Below are positions 1 through 9,682 of a stretch of DNA of 64,000 nt, one piece after another. Within the stretch, counting starts at the first letter, position 1; each line of letters begins with the position of its first letter. This stretch comes from BP-464 sp045805505. Lineage in GTDB: Bacteria > Actinomycetota > Thermoleophilia > Solirubrobacterales > Solirubrobacteraceae. The notes under the pieces are model-generated. The model was not told where the DNA came from and ran no database searches. It saw nothing but the letters and a program-made list of their open reading frames with translations. The DNA lies in contig JBJMLA010000017.1 in assembly GCA_045805505.1 (NCBI GenBank), positions 1 through 64,000 of the forward strand. Reading direction: 5' to 3'. Position numbers and translations under genes: made by a program.

Positions 1-1
1 C

Positions 2-736
2 CAGCGCATGCACACGCGCTACATCCAGGTCGGCGGCGTCATGGAGGACATCCCGCTGGGCTTCGAGGAGAAGCTGCGGCAGTTCATCGCGATCATGCCC
101 GAGCGCGTCGACCAGTACGAGGCGCTGCTCGACCGCAACGAGATCGTCCTGCAGCGCCTGCGCCACACCTGCCCCCTCGACGGCGACACGCTGCTCGAGC
201 TCGGCGTCACCGGCCCGCTGCTGCGCGCGTCCGGCGTCCCGTGGGACCTGCGCAAGGCGCAGCCGTACTCGAGCTACGAGGACTTCGACTTCAAGGTGCC
301 GATCGGCACCGTCGGCGACAACTACGACCGCTTCAGCGTCCGCCTGAAGGAGATGAAGCAGTCGGTGCGGATCATCGAGCAGGCGCTCGACGGCCTGCCC
401 GAGGGTCCGTGGATGACCGACGACCGCAAGGTCGCGCTGCCCCCGCGCCACGAGCTGGCGACGTCGATGGAAGCGCTGATCCACCACTTCAAGTTGGTCA
501 CCGAGGGCTACCGCGTGCCGCCGGGCGAGGTCTACTTCCCGATCGAGGGGCCGCGCGGCGAGTACGGCGTGTTCCTGCGCTCCGACGGCAGCTCCAAGCC
601 CGCGCGCGTCCACATGCGCGACCCCAGCTTCGTCAACCTGCAGGCCACCAAGGCCATGGTGCAGGACTCCTACATCGCCGACCTCATCGCCACGCTGGCC
701 ATGATGGACCCGGTCCTCGGGGGCATCGACCGATGA
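2..736 (+). CDS. nuoD: NADH-quinone oxidoreductase subunit D, 3' part (5' end outside window)
   Basis: This is the C-terminal part (about 244 residues) of the 49-kDa-type subunit of complex I, which with NuoB helps form the quinone site in the peripheral arm. The reading frame is open from base 2, and the first residues (QRMHTRYIQVGG) match the family interior, so the real start lies to the left. The family's C-terminal signature is present (LATLAMMDPVLGGIDR, normally DPVMGEVDR). The stop overlaps the nuoE start by four bases (ATGA), which suggests translational coupling in the nuo operon. Confidence 0.96.
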   Translation, partial: QRMHTRYIQVGGVMEDIPLGFEEKLRQFIAIMPERVDQYEALLDRNEIVLQRLRHTCPLDGDTLLELGVTGPLLRASGVPWDLRKAQPYSSYEDFDFKVPIGTVGDNYDRFSVRLKEMKQSVRIIEQALDGLPEGPWMTDDRKVALPPRHELATSMEALIHHFKLVTEGYRVPPGEVYFPIEGPRGEYGVFLRSDGSSKPARVHMRDPSFVNLQATKAMVQDSYIADLIATLAMMDPVLGGIDR

Positions 737-1470
737 GCCTGGCCGACGACGTCGCGCGCTACGCGCACGGCTCGCGCGTCCCCGGCTGGGACGACGCCGC
801 GGACCTCACGAAGGACCCTGCCCAGATCCCCGATCCCGCGACGACGGCGGTCCCCGCCGACCTGCGCGCCGAGATCGAGGAGTTCATGTCGCGCTACCCG
901 GACCGGCGCAGCGCGGCGATCCCGGCGCTGTTCGCCGTGCAGAAGCGCTACGGCTGGTGCTCGCCCGAGGGCGTCGAGCAGGCCGCCGCCGTGATGCGCC
1001 TGACGCCCGGCTACCTGATGGCCGTCGCGACCTTCTACGACATGCTCGAGACGCAGCCCGTGGGCCGCAACACGGTCTACGTCTGCACCAACATCTCCTG
1101 CTCGCTGCACGGCGCCGACGACCTGCTCGCCCGCCTGCAGGCCGAGGTCGGCGAGGACCCCGACTTCAACGTGCGCGGCTTCGAGTGCCTCGGCGCCTGC
1201 GACATCGCGCCGATGGCCAGCGTCAACGGCACGTACGTCGGCCCGATCGCCACCGACGAGGTCGATGACCTCGTCGCCCAGCTGCGCGCCGGCGACGAGC
1301 CGCTGCCCGCCAAGCAGCTGCGCAAGCGCGCGAGCGCCGACCCGGGCGCCCGCTCGAGCGTCATCCCCAGCGACCCGCTCGCGGTCGGCCCGCCGATGAC
1401 CGGCGACGTCGGTGGCGAGCCGCCGGCGGCCATCGAGACCACCACTCCCGAGACGGATCCCGACGCATGA
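733..1470 (+). CDS. nuoE: NADH-quinone oxidoreductase subunit E (24-kDa type, 2Fe-2S)
   Basis: A 245-residue subunit of the NADH-dehydrogenase module that carries the off-pathway N1a [2Fe-2S] cluster. The four ligands are visible as VCTNISC and ECLGAC, in the usual C-x4-C...C-x3-C arrangement. The thioredoxin-like core is flanked by an N-terminal extension of about 55 residues and a Pro/Thr-rich tail of about 60 residues, so it is longer than the common 160-180 residues. The ATG was chosen because it overlaps the nuoD stop (ATGA); an upstream frame through nuoD is only a shadow. It overlaps nuoF by four bases. Confidence 0.96.
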   Translation: MSLADDVARYAHGSRVPGWDDAADLTKDPAQIPDPATTAVPADLRAEIEEFMSRYPDRRSAAIPALFAVQKRYGWCSPEGVEQAAAVMRLTPGYLMAVATFYDMLETQPVGRNTVYVCTNISCSLHGADDLLARLQAEVGEDPDFNVRGFECLGACDIAPMASVNGTYVGPIATDEVDDLVAQLRAGDEPLPAKQLRKRASADPGARSSVIPSDPLAVGPPMTGDVGGEPPAAIETTTPETDPDA

Positions 1471-2741
1471 GCCAGAAGCTCCTCTTCGAGAACATCGACG
1501 AGCCCGGCCTCAACACGATCGACGTGTACCGCCGTCGCGGCGGCTACGACATCGCGCCGCGGGCGCTGGCGCTCGCGCCCGAGGAGCTCGTCGACCAGCT
1601 CAAGGCCTCCGGCCTGCGCGGCCGCGGCGGCGCCGGCTTCTCGATGGGCATGAAGGCGTCGTTCATGCCCAAGGGCGACATGGACAAGTACCTCGTCTGC
1701 AACGCCGACGAGTCCGAGCCGGGGACCTTCAAGGACCGCGAGCTCATGTTCAAGAACCCGCACGCGCTGATCGAGGGCATGGTCATCGCGGCCTACGCGG
1801 CGGGCGCCAACAAGGCCTTCATCTTCATCCGCGGCGAGTACGCCGAGGTCGCCGACGTGCTCGACGCCGCGCTGCTCGAGGCGCGCGACGCCGGCGTGCT
1901 CGGCTCGCTGTCGCTGGTCGTCCACCGCGGCGCCGGCGCCTACATCTGCGGCGAGGAGACGGCGCTGCTCGACTCGCTCGAGGGCAAGCGCGGCAACCCG
2001 CGCCTGAAGCCGCCGTTCCCCGCCAACCAGGGCCTCTACCAGGGGCCGACGCTGATCAACAACGTCGAGACCCTGATGACCATCCCCTACATCCTGCGGA
2101 TGGGCGCCGAGGAGTACGCCAAGCTCGGCGTGCAGAACTCGACGGGCACGAAGGTCGTCTCGGTCAGCGGCAACGTGACGCGGCCGGGCAACTACGAGAT
2201 CGAGCTCGGGACGCCGTCGCGCGAGATCATCTACGGGCTGGCCGGCGGGCCGCCCGAGGGCCGCGAGGTCAAGCTCTGGTTCCCCGGCGGCTCGAGCGCC
2301 CCCGTCCTGACCAAGGACGACCTCGACCTGCCCTACGACTTCGACTCGATGGCCAAGGCGGGCACCATGCTCGGTTCCGGCGCGATCATCGTCGTCGACG
2401 ACTCGAACTCCGTGGTCGACGTCTGCCTGAAGCTCGCGCAGTTCTACCGGCACGAGTCGTGCGGCAAGTGCACGCCGTGTCGCGAGGGCACCAACTGGAC
2501 GGTCAAGATGATCGAGCGCATCCAGGCGGGACTCGCCACGCCGATGGATCTCGACATCATGGCCTCGGTGTGCAGCCGCATCATCGGCAACTGCCTGTGC
2601 GTCCTGGGCGACGCGATGGCCATGCCCGTCGGCTCGATGATCGAGAAGTTCCGCCCCGAGTTCGAGCAGTACATGGAGGACGTCCGCCTGCGCCAGGGCG
2701 CGGAGCCCGCCGAGATCCAGGGGGCCTATGCCCCGGCCTGA
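1467..2741 (+). CDS. nuoF: NADH-quinone oxidoreductase subunit F (NADH- and FMN-binding, 51-kDa type)
   Basis: A 424-residue flavoprotein that oxidises NADH, passes electrons to FMN and then to its own [4Fe-4S] cluster N3. The FMN/NADH motifs are GLRGRGGAGFS near residue 50, CNADESEPGTFKDR near 75 and GAGAYICGEETALLDSLEGK near 155. The N3 ligands are ESCGKCTPCREG plus a Cys in GNCLCVLGD near residue 375. Length and motif order are normal. The ATG overlaps the nuoE stop, and the end overlaps nuoG by 14 bases. Confidence 0.97.
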   Translation: MSQKLLFENIDEPGLNTIDVYRRRGGYDIAPRALALAPEELVDQLKASGLRGRGGAGFSMGMKASFMPKGDMDKYLVCNADESEPGTFKDRELMFKNPHALIEGMVIAAYAAGANKAFIFIRGEYAEVADVLDAALLEARDAGVLGSLSLVVHRGAGAYICGEETALLDSLEGKRGNPRLKPPFPANQGLYQGPTLINNVETLMTIPYILRMGAEEYAKLGVQNSTGTKVVSVSGNVTRPGNYEIELGTPSREIIYGLAGGPPEGREVKLWFPGGSSAPVLTKDDLDLPYDFDSMAKAGTMLGSGAIIVVDDSNSVVDVCLKLAQFYRHESCGKCTPCREGTNWTVKMIERIQAGLATPMDLDIMASVCSRIIGNCLCVLGDAMAMPVGSMIEKFRPEFEQYMEDVRLRQGAEPAEIQGAYAPA

Positions 2742-5127
2742 GCGGCGCGAGATCACCTTCACGATCGACGGTCGTGAGGTCAGCGCTCCCGAGAACACCA
2801 TGCTCGTCGACGCCGCCAAGCTCGGCGACGTCGAGATCCCCGTGTTCTGTTACGAGCCCAAGCTGGGCCAGCCCGTCGGGGCGTGCCGCATGTGCCTGGT
2901 CGAGATCGAGGGCATCCCGAAGCTGCAGACCGGCTGCTCCACGCCGGTCAAGGACGGCATGGTCGTCCACACGCAGACCGAGCGCGTGCAGGAGGCCCAG
3001 GAGGCCGTCGTCGAGTTCCTGCTGATCAACCACCCGCTCGACTGCCCGGTCTGCGACAAGGGCGGCGAGTGCCCGCTGCAGGACATCTCCTTCGGCTGGG
3101 GCGGCGGCCGCTCGCGGTTCATCGAGCCCAAGCGCCACTTCGTCAAGCCGCTCGAGCTCTCGCCGACGATCGCCATCGACCGCGAGCGCTGCATCCTCTG
3201 CTACCGCTGCGTGCGGTTCAGCCAGGAGGTCTCCGAGGACTACCAGCTGGTGCTCCTCGAGCGCGGCGCGCACTCCTACGTCGGCACGTTCGACGGCCAT
3301 CCCTACGTGGCGCCGTTCAGCGGCAACATCATCGAGCTGTGCCCCGTGGGCGCGCTCACGTCGCGCCCCTACCGCTTCCGCGCCCGCCCGTGGGACATCG
3401 AGGGCTCGGGCTCGATCTGCACGCTGTGCCCGGCGCAGTGCAACGTCACCTTCACCGTCCGCGACGACCGCGTGCTGCGCGTCCTGTCGCGCGACACGCG
3501 CGGCCACGACGGCGTCGACGACGGCTGGCTCTGCGACAAGGGCCGCTTCGCCTACCAGTCGATCCACGCGGACGAGCGCATCACCGCGCCGATGATCCGC
3601 GACGGCGGCGAGCTGCGCGAGGTCTCGTGGGACCGCGCGCTGGAGGAGGCCGCGGGCGCGCTGCGCCGCGCGAAGGGCAACGTCTGGGCGCTCGCCGGCG
3701 GCGACGCGACCAACGAGGAGGCGTTCCTGCTCAAGCGCCTGATGCGCGAGGGCCTGGACTCCGGCGTGACGATCTCGCGGCTGGCCGGCGGTCCCGGCGC
3801 CGAGCTCGACGCGGCGCTCGCGCACCCGGCCCTGCAGGCGACGGTGCCCGACCTCGAGTTCGCCCACGCCGTCCTGGTCCTCGACACCGAGCCCGTCGAC
3901 GACATGCCGATCCTCGACCTGCGGATCCGCAAGGGCGTGCGCCGCCACGGCGTCAAGCTCGCGGTCGCGTCGTCGCGGCCCTCGTCGCTCGATCCCAACG
4001 CCGCCGCGATCGCGCGCTACGCGCCCGGCGCCGGCGAGGCGTTCCTCGCCGCGCTGAACGCCGCGCTCGGCGGCGGCGGCGTCCTGGCGGAGCTCGCGCA
4101 GGCCGCGGGCACGACGGCCGAGGCCGTGCAGGGCATCGCCGACACGCTGGCCGGGGACGACATCGTCGTCCTGTGGGGCGAGCGGCTGGCCGGCGGCGAG
4201 CGCGGCCCGCACGCCGCCCGCGGGCTGCTCAACCTGGCCGGGCGCCTGAACCTGCGCGACCGCGAGGGCGCCGGCCTCATCGAGGTCCCGCGCGCGACCA
4301 ACGGCCGCGGCATCCGCGAGTCGGGCTTCGTCGTCGAGCGCGACGCCGCCCGCCCCGACGAGCCGACCGCCGTCTACCTGCTGCACACCGACCCGCTGCG
4401 CGACGCGCCCGACCGCGCGGCGTGGGACGCCCGCCTCGAGCGCGCAACCACGGTCGTCGCCCACGCCGCGTTCCTGACCGACGGCATCCGCGAGCACGCG
4501 ACCGTCGTCTTCCCCTCCGAGTCCTACGCCGAGCGCGAGGGCACGATCACCCACCCCGACGGCCGCCTCCAGCGCGTCCGCCAGGCCATCGCCCTGCAGG
4601 GTTCCAACCGCTACGGCTGGCAGGTCATCAGCGACCTCGCCGCCCAGCTCGGCCTCGAGTTCAACGTGCTGACGGCCGGCATGGCCTTCAAGCAGCTCAC
4701 CGCGGCCGTCCCCGCCTACGCCGGCATCACGCTCGACGACATCGGCGGGCGCGGAGTGCGCTGGCAGGAGCGCAACGCCGCCGCCGCGCCCGAGGCCGAC
4801 TTCGGCCCGTTCGGGCTCGACGCCCCGCCGGCGCCCCTGTCCCCCAACGGCCACCTGCGCCTGGGCACCTACCGCTCGATCTGGGACTCCCCCGAGGTCG
4901 AGGCGGCGCCTGCGCTGGCCTTCGCCCACGGCAACGGCCATGTCGAGCTCTCGCCCCGCGACGCCGAGCGCCTCAACGTCTTCCACGGCGAGACCGTGCT
5001 GGTCGCCAGCGGCGAGCAGACCGCCGAGGCGAAGGTCGCGCTGCGCGACGCGATCCCCGAGGGCAGCGTGTTCCTCGGCGGCAACGCCTTCCCGGGCCCG
5101 AGCGTGAGCGTGAGGAAGATCGGCTAG
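2728..5127 (+). CDS. nuoG: NADH-quinone oxidoreductase subunit G (75-kDa type)
   Basis: A 799-residue iron-sulfur subunit carrying the electron wire between NuoF and NuoI. The ligands run in order: N1b (CYEP...GACRMC...TGCS), N5 (HPLDCPVCDKGGEC), N4 (RCILCYRC with a later ELCPVGAL), and the extra cluster N7 (CTLCPAQC with WLCDKGR). N7 is absent from many species but present in E. coli and Thermus. A molybdopterin-oxidoreductase-like domain follows from about residue 220, without evidence of a cofactor. The start lies 14 bases inside nuoF; the stop (TAG) directly abuts the nuoH ATG. Confidence 0.96.
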   Translation: MPRPERREITFTIDGREVSAPENTMLVDAAKLGDVEIPVFCYEPKLGQPVGACRMCLVEIEGIPKLQTGCSTPVKDGMVVHTQTERVQEAQEAVVEFLLINHPLDCPVCDKGGECPLQDISFGWGGGRSRFIEPKRHFVKPLELSPTIAIDRERCILCYRCVRFSQEVSEDYQLVLLERGAHSYVGTFDGHPYVAPFSGNIIELCPVGALTSRPYRFRARPWDIEGSGSICTLCPAQCNVTFTVRDDRVLRVLSRDTRGHDGVDDGWLCDKGRFAYQSIHADERITAPMIRDGGELREVSWDRALEEAAGALRRAKGNVWALAGGDATNEEAFLLKRLMREGLDSGVTISRLAGGPGAELDAALAHPALQATVPDLEFAHAVLVLDTEPVDDMPILDLRIRKGVRRHGVKLAVASSRPSSLDPNAAAIARYAPGAGEAFLAALNAALGGGGVLAELAQAAGTTAEAVQGIADTLAGDDIVVLWGERLAGGERGPHAARGLLNLAGRLNLRDREGAGLIEVPRATNGRGIRESGFVVERDAARPDEPTAVYLLHTDPLRDAPDRAAWDARLERATTVVAHAAFLTDGIREHATVVFPSESYAEREGTITHPDGRLQRVRQAIALQGSNRYGWQVISDLAAQLGLEFNVLTAGMAFKQLTAAVPAYAGITLDDIGGRGVRWQERNAAAAPEADFGPFGLDAPPAPLSPNGHLRLGTYRSIWDSPEVEAAPALAFAHGNGHVELSPRDAERLNVFHGETVLVASGEQTAEAKVALRDAIPEGSVFLGGNAFPGPSVSVRKIG

Positions 5128-6138
5128 ATGCTCGCGCTGGTGCAGTACTACGAGCCTTGGTACGTCCAGATCATCAAGGCGATCATCATCTTCGCCGTCG
5201 GCCTGCAGATGGTGCCGATGATCCTGGTGGCGGAGCGCAAGATCATGGGCCGGATGCAGGGCCGCTACGGCCCCAACCGCGTCGGCCCCTACGGCGCGCT
5301 CCAGCCCCTGGCCGACATCATCAAGCTGCTGACCAAGGAGCAGTTCCAGCCCCGCACGGCGATCCGCTTCCTGTTCGTGCTCGCGCCGGCGATCTCCATC
5401 ATCACCGCGGTCTGCGCGTTCGCGATCATCCCGTTCGGCGACACGCACGACATCTTCGGCACGCCGGTCGGCTTCTACGGCCTCGACGTCTCGATCGGCC
5501 CGCTCTACCTCTTCGCCTTCGGCGCGATCGCCTTCTACGGGATCATGCTCGGCGGCTGGGCCTCGGGCTCGAAGTACTCGTTCCTCGGCGCCATGCGCGG
5601 CGCCGCGCAGCTGATCTCCTACGAGGTCTCCCAGGGCCTCGCGCTCGTCGGCGTGGTCATCACCGCGCAGACGCTGTCGCTGACCGAGATCGTCCACGCG
5701 CAGGAGGGCATGTGGTACATCGTGCCCCAGCTCGCGGGCTTCGTGATCTTCATGATCGCCAGCTTCGCCGAGACCAACCGCGCGCCGTTCGACCTCGTCG
5801 AGGCCGACGCCGAGCTGGTCGGCGGCTACAACACCGAGTACGGCGGCGGGCGCTTCGCCTCCTACTACTTCGCCGAGTACCTCAACGTGCTCGTGGTCAG
5901 CGGCATCGCCACCACCGTCTTCCTGGGCGGCTGGCTGATTCCGGGGATCGACACGCCGGGCTGGGCACAGCCGCTCGTCGTGCTGGCGAAGATGATGGGC
6001 TTCGTCTTCTTCTTCATCTGGGTCCGCGCGACGCTGCCGCGCCTGCGCTATGACCAGCTGATGAGCTTCGGGTGGAAAGTGCTGCTGCCGCTGGCCACCC
6101 TCAACGTGCTGGTGACCGCGATCGTGGTGAGCGTCTGA
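5128..6138 (+). CDS. nuoH: NADH-quinone oxidoreductase subunit H (ND1 type)
   Basis: A 336-residue membrane subunit at the junction with the peripheral arm, which forms the quinone channel. It has about eight membrane helices and the family signatures GRMQGRYGPNRVGPYG near residue 45 and FAETNRAPFDLVEADAEL near 215. The usual form of the second motif is NRxPFDLPEAE; here it reads LVEAD, which keeps the acidic pattern. It starts immediately after the nuoG stop and overlaps nuoI by one base. Confidence 0.96.
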   Translation: MLALVQYYEPWYVQIIKAIIIFAVGLQMVPMILVAERKIMGRMQGRYGPNRVGPYGALQPLADIIKLLTKEQFQPRTAIRFLFVLAPAISIITAVCAFAIIPFGDTHDIFGTPVGFYGLDVSIGPLYLFAFGAIAFYGIMLGGWASGSKYSFLGAMRGAAQLISYEVSQGLALVGVVITAQTLSLTEIVHAQEGMWYIVPQLAGFVIFMIASFAETNRAPFDLVEADAELVGGYNTEYGGGRFASYYFAEYLNVLVVSGIATTVFLGGWLIPGIDTPGWAQPLVVLAKMMGFVFFFIWVRATLPRLRYDQLMSFGWKVLLPLATLNVLVTAIVVSV

Positions 6139-6677
6139 TGACCGTGCCCTATTCCCTTCCGGACGACCAGATCGAGATCGTGCAGGCGCCCGACCCGGGC
6201 GGTGCCGGCGGCCTGTACCGCGCGCTCGGCGAGACGATGCGCGGCCTCAAGACGACGTTCGCCCGCATGGGCGAGGGCGTCAACACGATCTCCTACCCCG
6301 AGGAGAAGGTGCCGGTCTACCCGCGCTTCCGCGGGCGCCACAAGCTGCACAAGTTCGAGGACACGGGTCTGGAGAAGTGCGTCGGCTGCTCGCTGTGCGC
6401 CGCAGCCTGTCCGGCCGACTGCATCCGCGTCGTGGCCGCCGAGAACACGCCGGAGCACCGCGTCAGCGCCGGCGAGCGCTACGCCGCGGTCTACGAGATC
6501 AACCTCTCGCGCTGCATCTTCTGCGGCTACTGCGAGGTCGCGTGCCCGTTCGACGCGATCACCATGGGCCACGACTACGAGATGTCGGACTACCAGCGGT
6601 CGGACCTCATCTTCACCAAGGAGATGCTGCTGGCCGAGCCGATCGAACGAACGCCGCTGAGGGCCGAAGGCGAGTAG
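6138..6677 (+). CDS. nuoI: NADH-quinone oxidoreductase subunit I (two 4Fe-4S, 23-kDa type)
   Basis: A 179-residue ferredoxin-like subunit that carries clusters N6a and N6b and hands electrons to N2 in NuoB. Both CxxCxxCxxxCP motifs are intact (CVGCSLCAAACP and CIFCGYCEVACP). The ATG at 6138 was preferred over a longer in-frame start because it overlaps the nuoH stop (TGATG), and the family core begins shortly after it. The N-terminal segment with GLYRALGETMRGLKTTF is the amphipathic helix that lies on the membrane in this family. Confidence 0.96.
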   Translation: MTVPYSLPDDQIEIVQAPDPGGAGGLYRALGETMRGLKTTFARMGEGVNTISYPEEKVPVYPRFRGRHKLHKFEDTGLEKCVGCSLCAAACPADCIRVVAAENTPEHRVSAGERYAAVYEINLSRCIFCGYCEVACPFDAITMGHDYEMSDYQRSDLIFTKEMLLAEPIERTPLRAEGE

Positions 6678-7379
6678 ATGGCCGAGCTGTTCTTCTTCAT
6701 CGCCGCGCTCGGCGCGATCGGGGGTGCCGTCGGCGTCGTCACGCTGCGCAACTCGTTCTACGCCGTGCTGGCGCTGGTCTCGCACCTGCTGTCGCTGGCC
6801 GCGCTGTTCCTGCTGCTGCGCGCGCAGTTCGTCGCCGCCGCGCAGGTGATCGTCTACGCCGGCGCGGTGATGGTGCTCTACGTCTTCGTCGTCTCCTACG
6901 TCTCGGAAGGGCCGTTCTCCTCGACCCCCGGACCGGTCACCGGCGGCGCGCGGATCCTCGCCTACCTCTTCGCCGGCGTCCTGGCCGCCGAGCTGATGAT
7001 CGCCATGCTGGGCAACGGCCTGAGCGCGATCGACAGCGAGGGCGCCCAGTTCGATCCCGGCTTCGGCACGCCCGGCCAGATCGGCCAGCTCATGCTGACC
7101 AAGTTCCTGTTCCCGTTCGAGGCGGCGTCGTTCCTGCTGCTCATCGCGGCGGTCGGTGCGGTCGTGCTCGCACGCCGGCGCGGCGGCGGGATCGATCCGG
7201 CCGACCGGCCGGTCCTCAGCGTGATGGACCTCGTCCGCGAGGACCGCATGGGCACGATGGCCGAGGGCGTGCACGCCGCGTCGGGCAAGGTCGCCGTCGG
7301 CAACGCCGCGCCGCTGGGCGCCGGCGACGACGCGATCGCCCAGGGCACCGACGCCGAGCGCGAGAAGGGCGGCTGGTAG
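6678..7379 (+). CDS. nuoJ: NADH-quinone oxidoreductase subunit J (ND6 type)
   Basis: A 233-residue membrane subunit with about five helices in the first 170 residues. The ND6 signature YAGAVMVLYVFVVSYV is near residue 60 and contains the helix that is pi-bulged in solved complexes. The tail of about 60 residues is soluble and poorly conserved, making the protein longer than the E. coli one (184). It directly abuts the nuoI stop; three bases separate it from nuoK. Confidence 0.94.
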   Translation: MAELFFFIAALGAIGGAVGVVTLRNSFYAVLALVSHLLSLAALFLLLRAQFVAAAQVIVYAGAVMVLYVFVVSYVSEGPFSSTPGPVTGGARILAYLFAGVLAAELMIAMLGNGLSAIDSEGAQFDPGFGTPGQIGQLMLTKFLFPFEAASFLLLIAAVGAVVLARRRGGGIDPADRPVLSVMDLVREDRMGTMAEGVHAASGKVAVGNAAPLGAGDDAIAQGTDAEREKGGW

Positions 7380-7382
7380 CCC

Positions 7383-7682
7383 GTGGCCATCGGCTGGTAC
7401 CTCGCCGTCTCGGCGATCATCTTCACCATCGGCGCCGCCGGCGTCATGACGCGGCGCAACCCGCTCGTCGTGCTGCTGTGCCTCGAGCTGATGCTCAACG
7501 CCGCCAACCTCGCGCTGATCGCGTTCTCGCGCATGTGGGGCAACGGCGACGGCCAGGTCTTCGCGATCATCGTCATGGTCGTCGCGGCGTGTGAGGTCAC
7601 GGTCGGCCTCGGCGTGATCGTCGCCATGGCCCGGCGCAACCTGCCGGTCGACGTCGACTCGCTGCGGGAGCTGCAGGGCTGA
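7383..7682 (+). CDS. nuoK: NADH-quinone oxidoreductase subunit K (ND4L type)
   Basis: A 99-residue, three-helix membrane subunit of exactly the family's usual length. Two membrane glutamates needed for proton transfer are visible, in LCLELMLNAANL and AACEVTVGLGV. The start is GTG, three bases after the nuoJ stop. The stop overlaps the nuoL ATG by one base. Confidence 0.96.
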   Translation: MAIGWYLAVSAIIFTIGAAGVMTRRNPLVVLLCLELMLNAANLALIAFSRMWGNGDGQVFAIIVMVVAACEVTVGLGVIVAMARRNLPVDVDSLRELQG

Positions 7683-9682
7683 TGGAGACCACCGCCTGGC
7701 TCATCCTCGCCCTCCCGCTGGCGGGCTCGCTGATCACGTCGCTGGGCTACAAGCTCTGGCCGTCGCGGATCCCGGGCTTCATCGGGACCGCCGCGATCCT
7801 CGGCGCGTTCGTCTGCACCGTCCTGACCCTGCTGAAGATGCAGGACCTCGACGAGGAGGCGCGGCAGGTCGTCTACGTCGGCTGGGACTACGCGAACACG
7901 GTCGGCGTCGACGCCAAGGCGTCGATCCTCATCGACCCGCTGAGCATCTACATGGCGCTGGTGGTCACGGGCGTCTCGACGCTGATCCACCTGTACTCGC
8001 TGGCCTACATGTGGTCCGACAAGGGCTACACGCGGTTCTTCGCCTACCTCAACTTCTTCGTCTTCTCGATGCTCGTGCTGGTCCTGGCGGGCAACTTCTT
8101 CCTGCTGGTCGTCGGCTGGGCGTTCGTCGGCGCCGCGTCCTACCTGCTGATCAGCTTCTGGTACCGGCGCGAGACCGCCACCCGCGCCGGCATCAAGGCG
8201 TTCGTCATCAACGTCGTCGGCGACGTCGGCCTGGTGCTCGGCACGTACTTCATCTTCAAGGGCTCGGGCACGCTGGACTTCCTCGGGACGTTCGCGCAGG
8301 CCGGCGATCTCAAGGGCGGCGACCTGACGGCGGGCTGCATCCTGCTGCTGGTCGGCGCGTTCGCCAAGTCCGCGCAGATCCCGTTCCACACGTGGCTCCC
8401 GGACGCCATGGAGGGCCCGACGCCCGTCTCGGCGCTCATCCACGCGGCGACGATGGTCACCGCCGGCGTCTACCTGATCGCGCGCATGTGGCCGCTGTTC
8501 GAGCAGGCGCCCGCCGCCGCCGACGTCGGCACGATCATCGGCGCGGTGACGCTGCTGGTCGCCGCGACGATCGGCCTCGTCGTCACCGATCTCAAGCGGG
8601 TCATCGCCTACTCGACGATGTCGCAGATCGGCTACATGGTGATGGCGGTCAGCGCCGGCGCCTACGCCGCCGGGCTGTTCCACCTGATGACGCATGCGTT
8701 CTTCAAGGCGCTGCTGTTCATGGCCGCCGGCTCGGTGATCGCCGCGATGGCCGGGGAGCAGAACCTCGACAAGATGGGCGGCTTCCGCAAGGCGATGCCG
8801 TTCACGTTCGGCTGCATGGTCATCGGCGGCCTCGCGCTGGCCGGCGTGCCGCCGTTCTCGGGCTTCTTCTCCAAGGACGAGATCATCGCGCTGATGGGCG
8901 AGCGCGGCGGCTGGCACTGGATCCTGTTCGTCGTCGGCTACATCGGCACGTTCCTGACCGCCGTCTACACGTGGCGGATGATCTTCCGCGCGTTCCTCGG
9001 CGAGCCCGTCGCGGAGGCCCGCGAGCTCGAGGGCGGGCACCTGCACCACGCCGAGGCGCACACCAACCCGGCGACCGGCGAGGTCGAGGACACCGACGTC
9101 GGCTTCCCCGGCGCCGAGCACCACATCGCCGAGCGCGAGCTGCCGATGAAGATCGCGATGGGCGTGCTGGCCGTCGGCGCGATCGGGCTCGGGGTGCTGC
9201 AGCTGCCGTTCCACGGCACCGACGTCGTCCACGAGTTCCTCAAGCCCAGCTTCGAGGGCTCGAAGTACTACGAGGCGCTCGATCCCAGCGACGGCTTCAC
9301 GCTCGTCGGCCTGGTCATCGGCGCGGTGCTGGCGCTCACCGGCATCGCCGTCGCCCACCGCATCTGGGTCCAGAAGCCCGGGACCAGCGCGCGCATCCAG
9401 GCGCGCTTCGCGCCGCTGCACCGGCTGTTCTCGAACAAGTGGTACTTCGACGAGCTCATCGACATCGCGATCGTCCGCCCGTTCGCCTGGTTCGGCCGCT
9501 TCGGCCAGCAGACGTTCGAGCGCGTCTTCGTCCAGGGCACGCTCGTCGGCGGCACGACGTCGGTGGTCCGCGCCGGCTCGGCCACCGTCCGCGCGCTGCA
9601 GTCGGGCCTGCTGCGCAGCTACGCCGCGCTGCTCGTCCTGGGCACCGTCGCCGTCGGCCTCTACTTCCTGCTCCAGGCATGA
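7682..9682 (+). CDS. nuoL: NADH-quinone oxidoreductase subunit L (ND5 type, antiporter-like)
   Basis: A 666-residue distal antiporter-like subunit with about 16 helices including the long lateral helix. The TM7-region signature FAKSAQIPFHTWLPDAMEGP, with its key Lys, is intact. The TM5 motif, normally GWEGVGxxSYLLIGF, reads GWAFVGAASYLLISF, so the conserved Glu (E. coli Glu144) is Ala147 here. A loop near residues 445-475 is rich in His and acidic residues (GGHLHHAEAH). It overlaps both neighbours by one to four bases. Confidence 0.96.
   Translation: METTAWLILALPLAGSLITSLGYKLWPSRIPGFIGTAAILGAFVCTVLTLLKMQDLDEEARQVVYVGWDYANTVGVDAKASILIDPLSIYMALVVTGVSTLIHLYSLAYMWSDKGYTRFFAYLNFFVFSMLVLVLAGNFFLLVVGWAFVGAASYLLISFWYRRETATRAGIKAFVINVVGDVGLVLGTYFIFKGSGTLDFLGTFAQAGDLKGGDLTAGCILLLVGAFAKSAQIPFHTWLPDAMEGPTPVSALIHAATMVTAGVYLIARMWPLFEQAPAAADVGTIIGAVTLLVAATIGLVVTDLKRVIAYSTMSQIGYMVMAVSAGAYAAGLFHLMTHAFFKALLFMAAGSVIAAMAGEQNLDKMGGFRKAMPFTFGCMVIGGLALAGVPPFSGFFSKDEIIALMGERGGWHWILFVVGYIGTFLTAVYTWRMIFRAFLGEPVAEARELEGGHLHHAEAHTNPATGEVEDTDVGFPGAEHHIAERELPMKIAMGVLAVGAIGLGVLQLPFHGTDVVHEFLKPSFEGSKYYEALDPSDGFTLVGLVIGAVLALTGIAVAHRIWVQKPGTSARIQARFAPLHRLFSNKWYFDELIDIAIVRPFAWFGRFGQQTFERVFVQGTLVGGTTSVVRAGSATVRALQSGLLRSYAALLVLGTVAVGLYFLLQA

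Noticed and set aside
2581..5697. A 1038-codon open frame on the - strand across nuoG and nuoH
   Set aside because: It is antisense to clearly coding complex I genes and its protein is an Arg/Asp/Ala-rich run without motifs, typical of shadows in GC-rich DNA.
6900..9500. An 819-codon - strand frame across nuoL
   Set aside because: Antisense to nuoJ-nuoL with no motif and extreme Arg/Asp bias.
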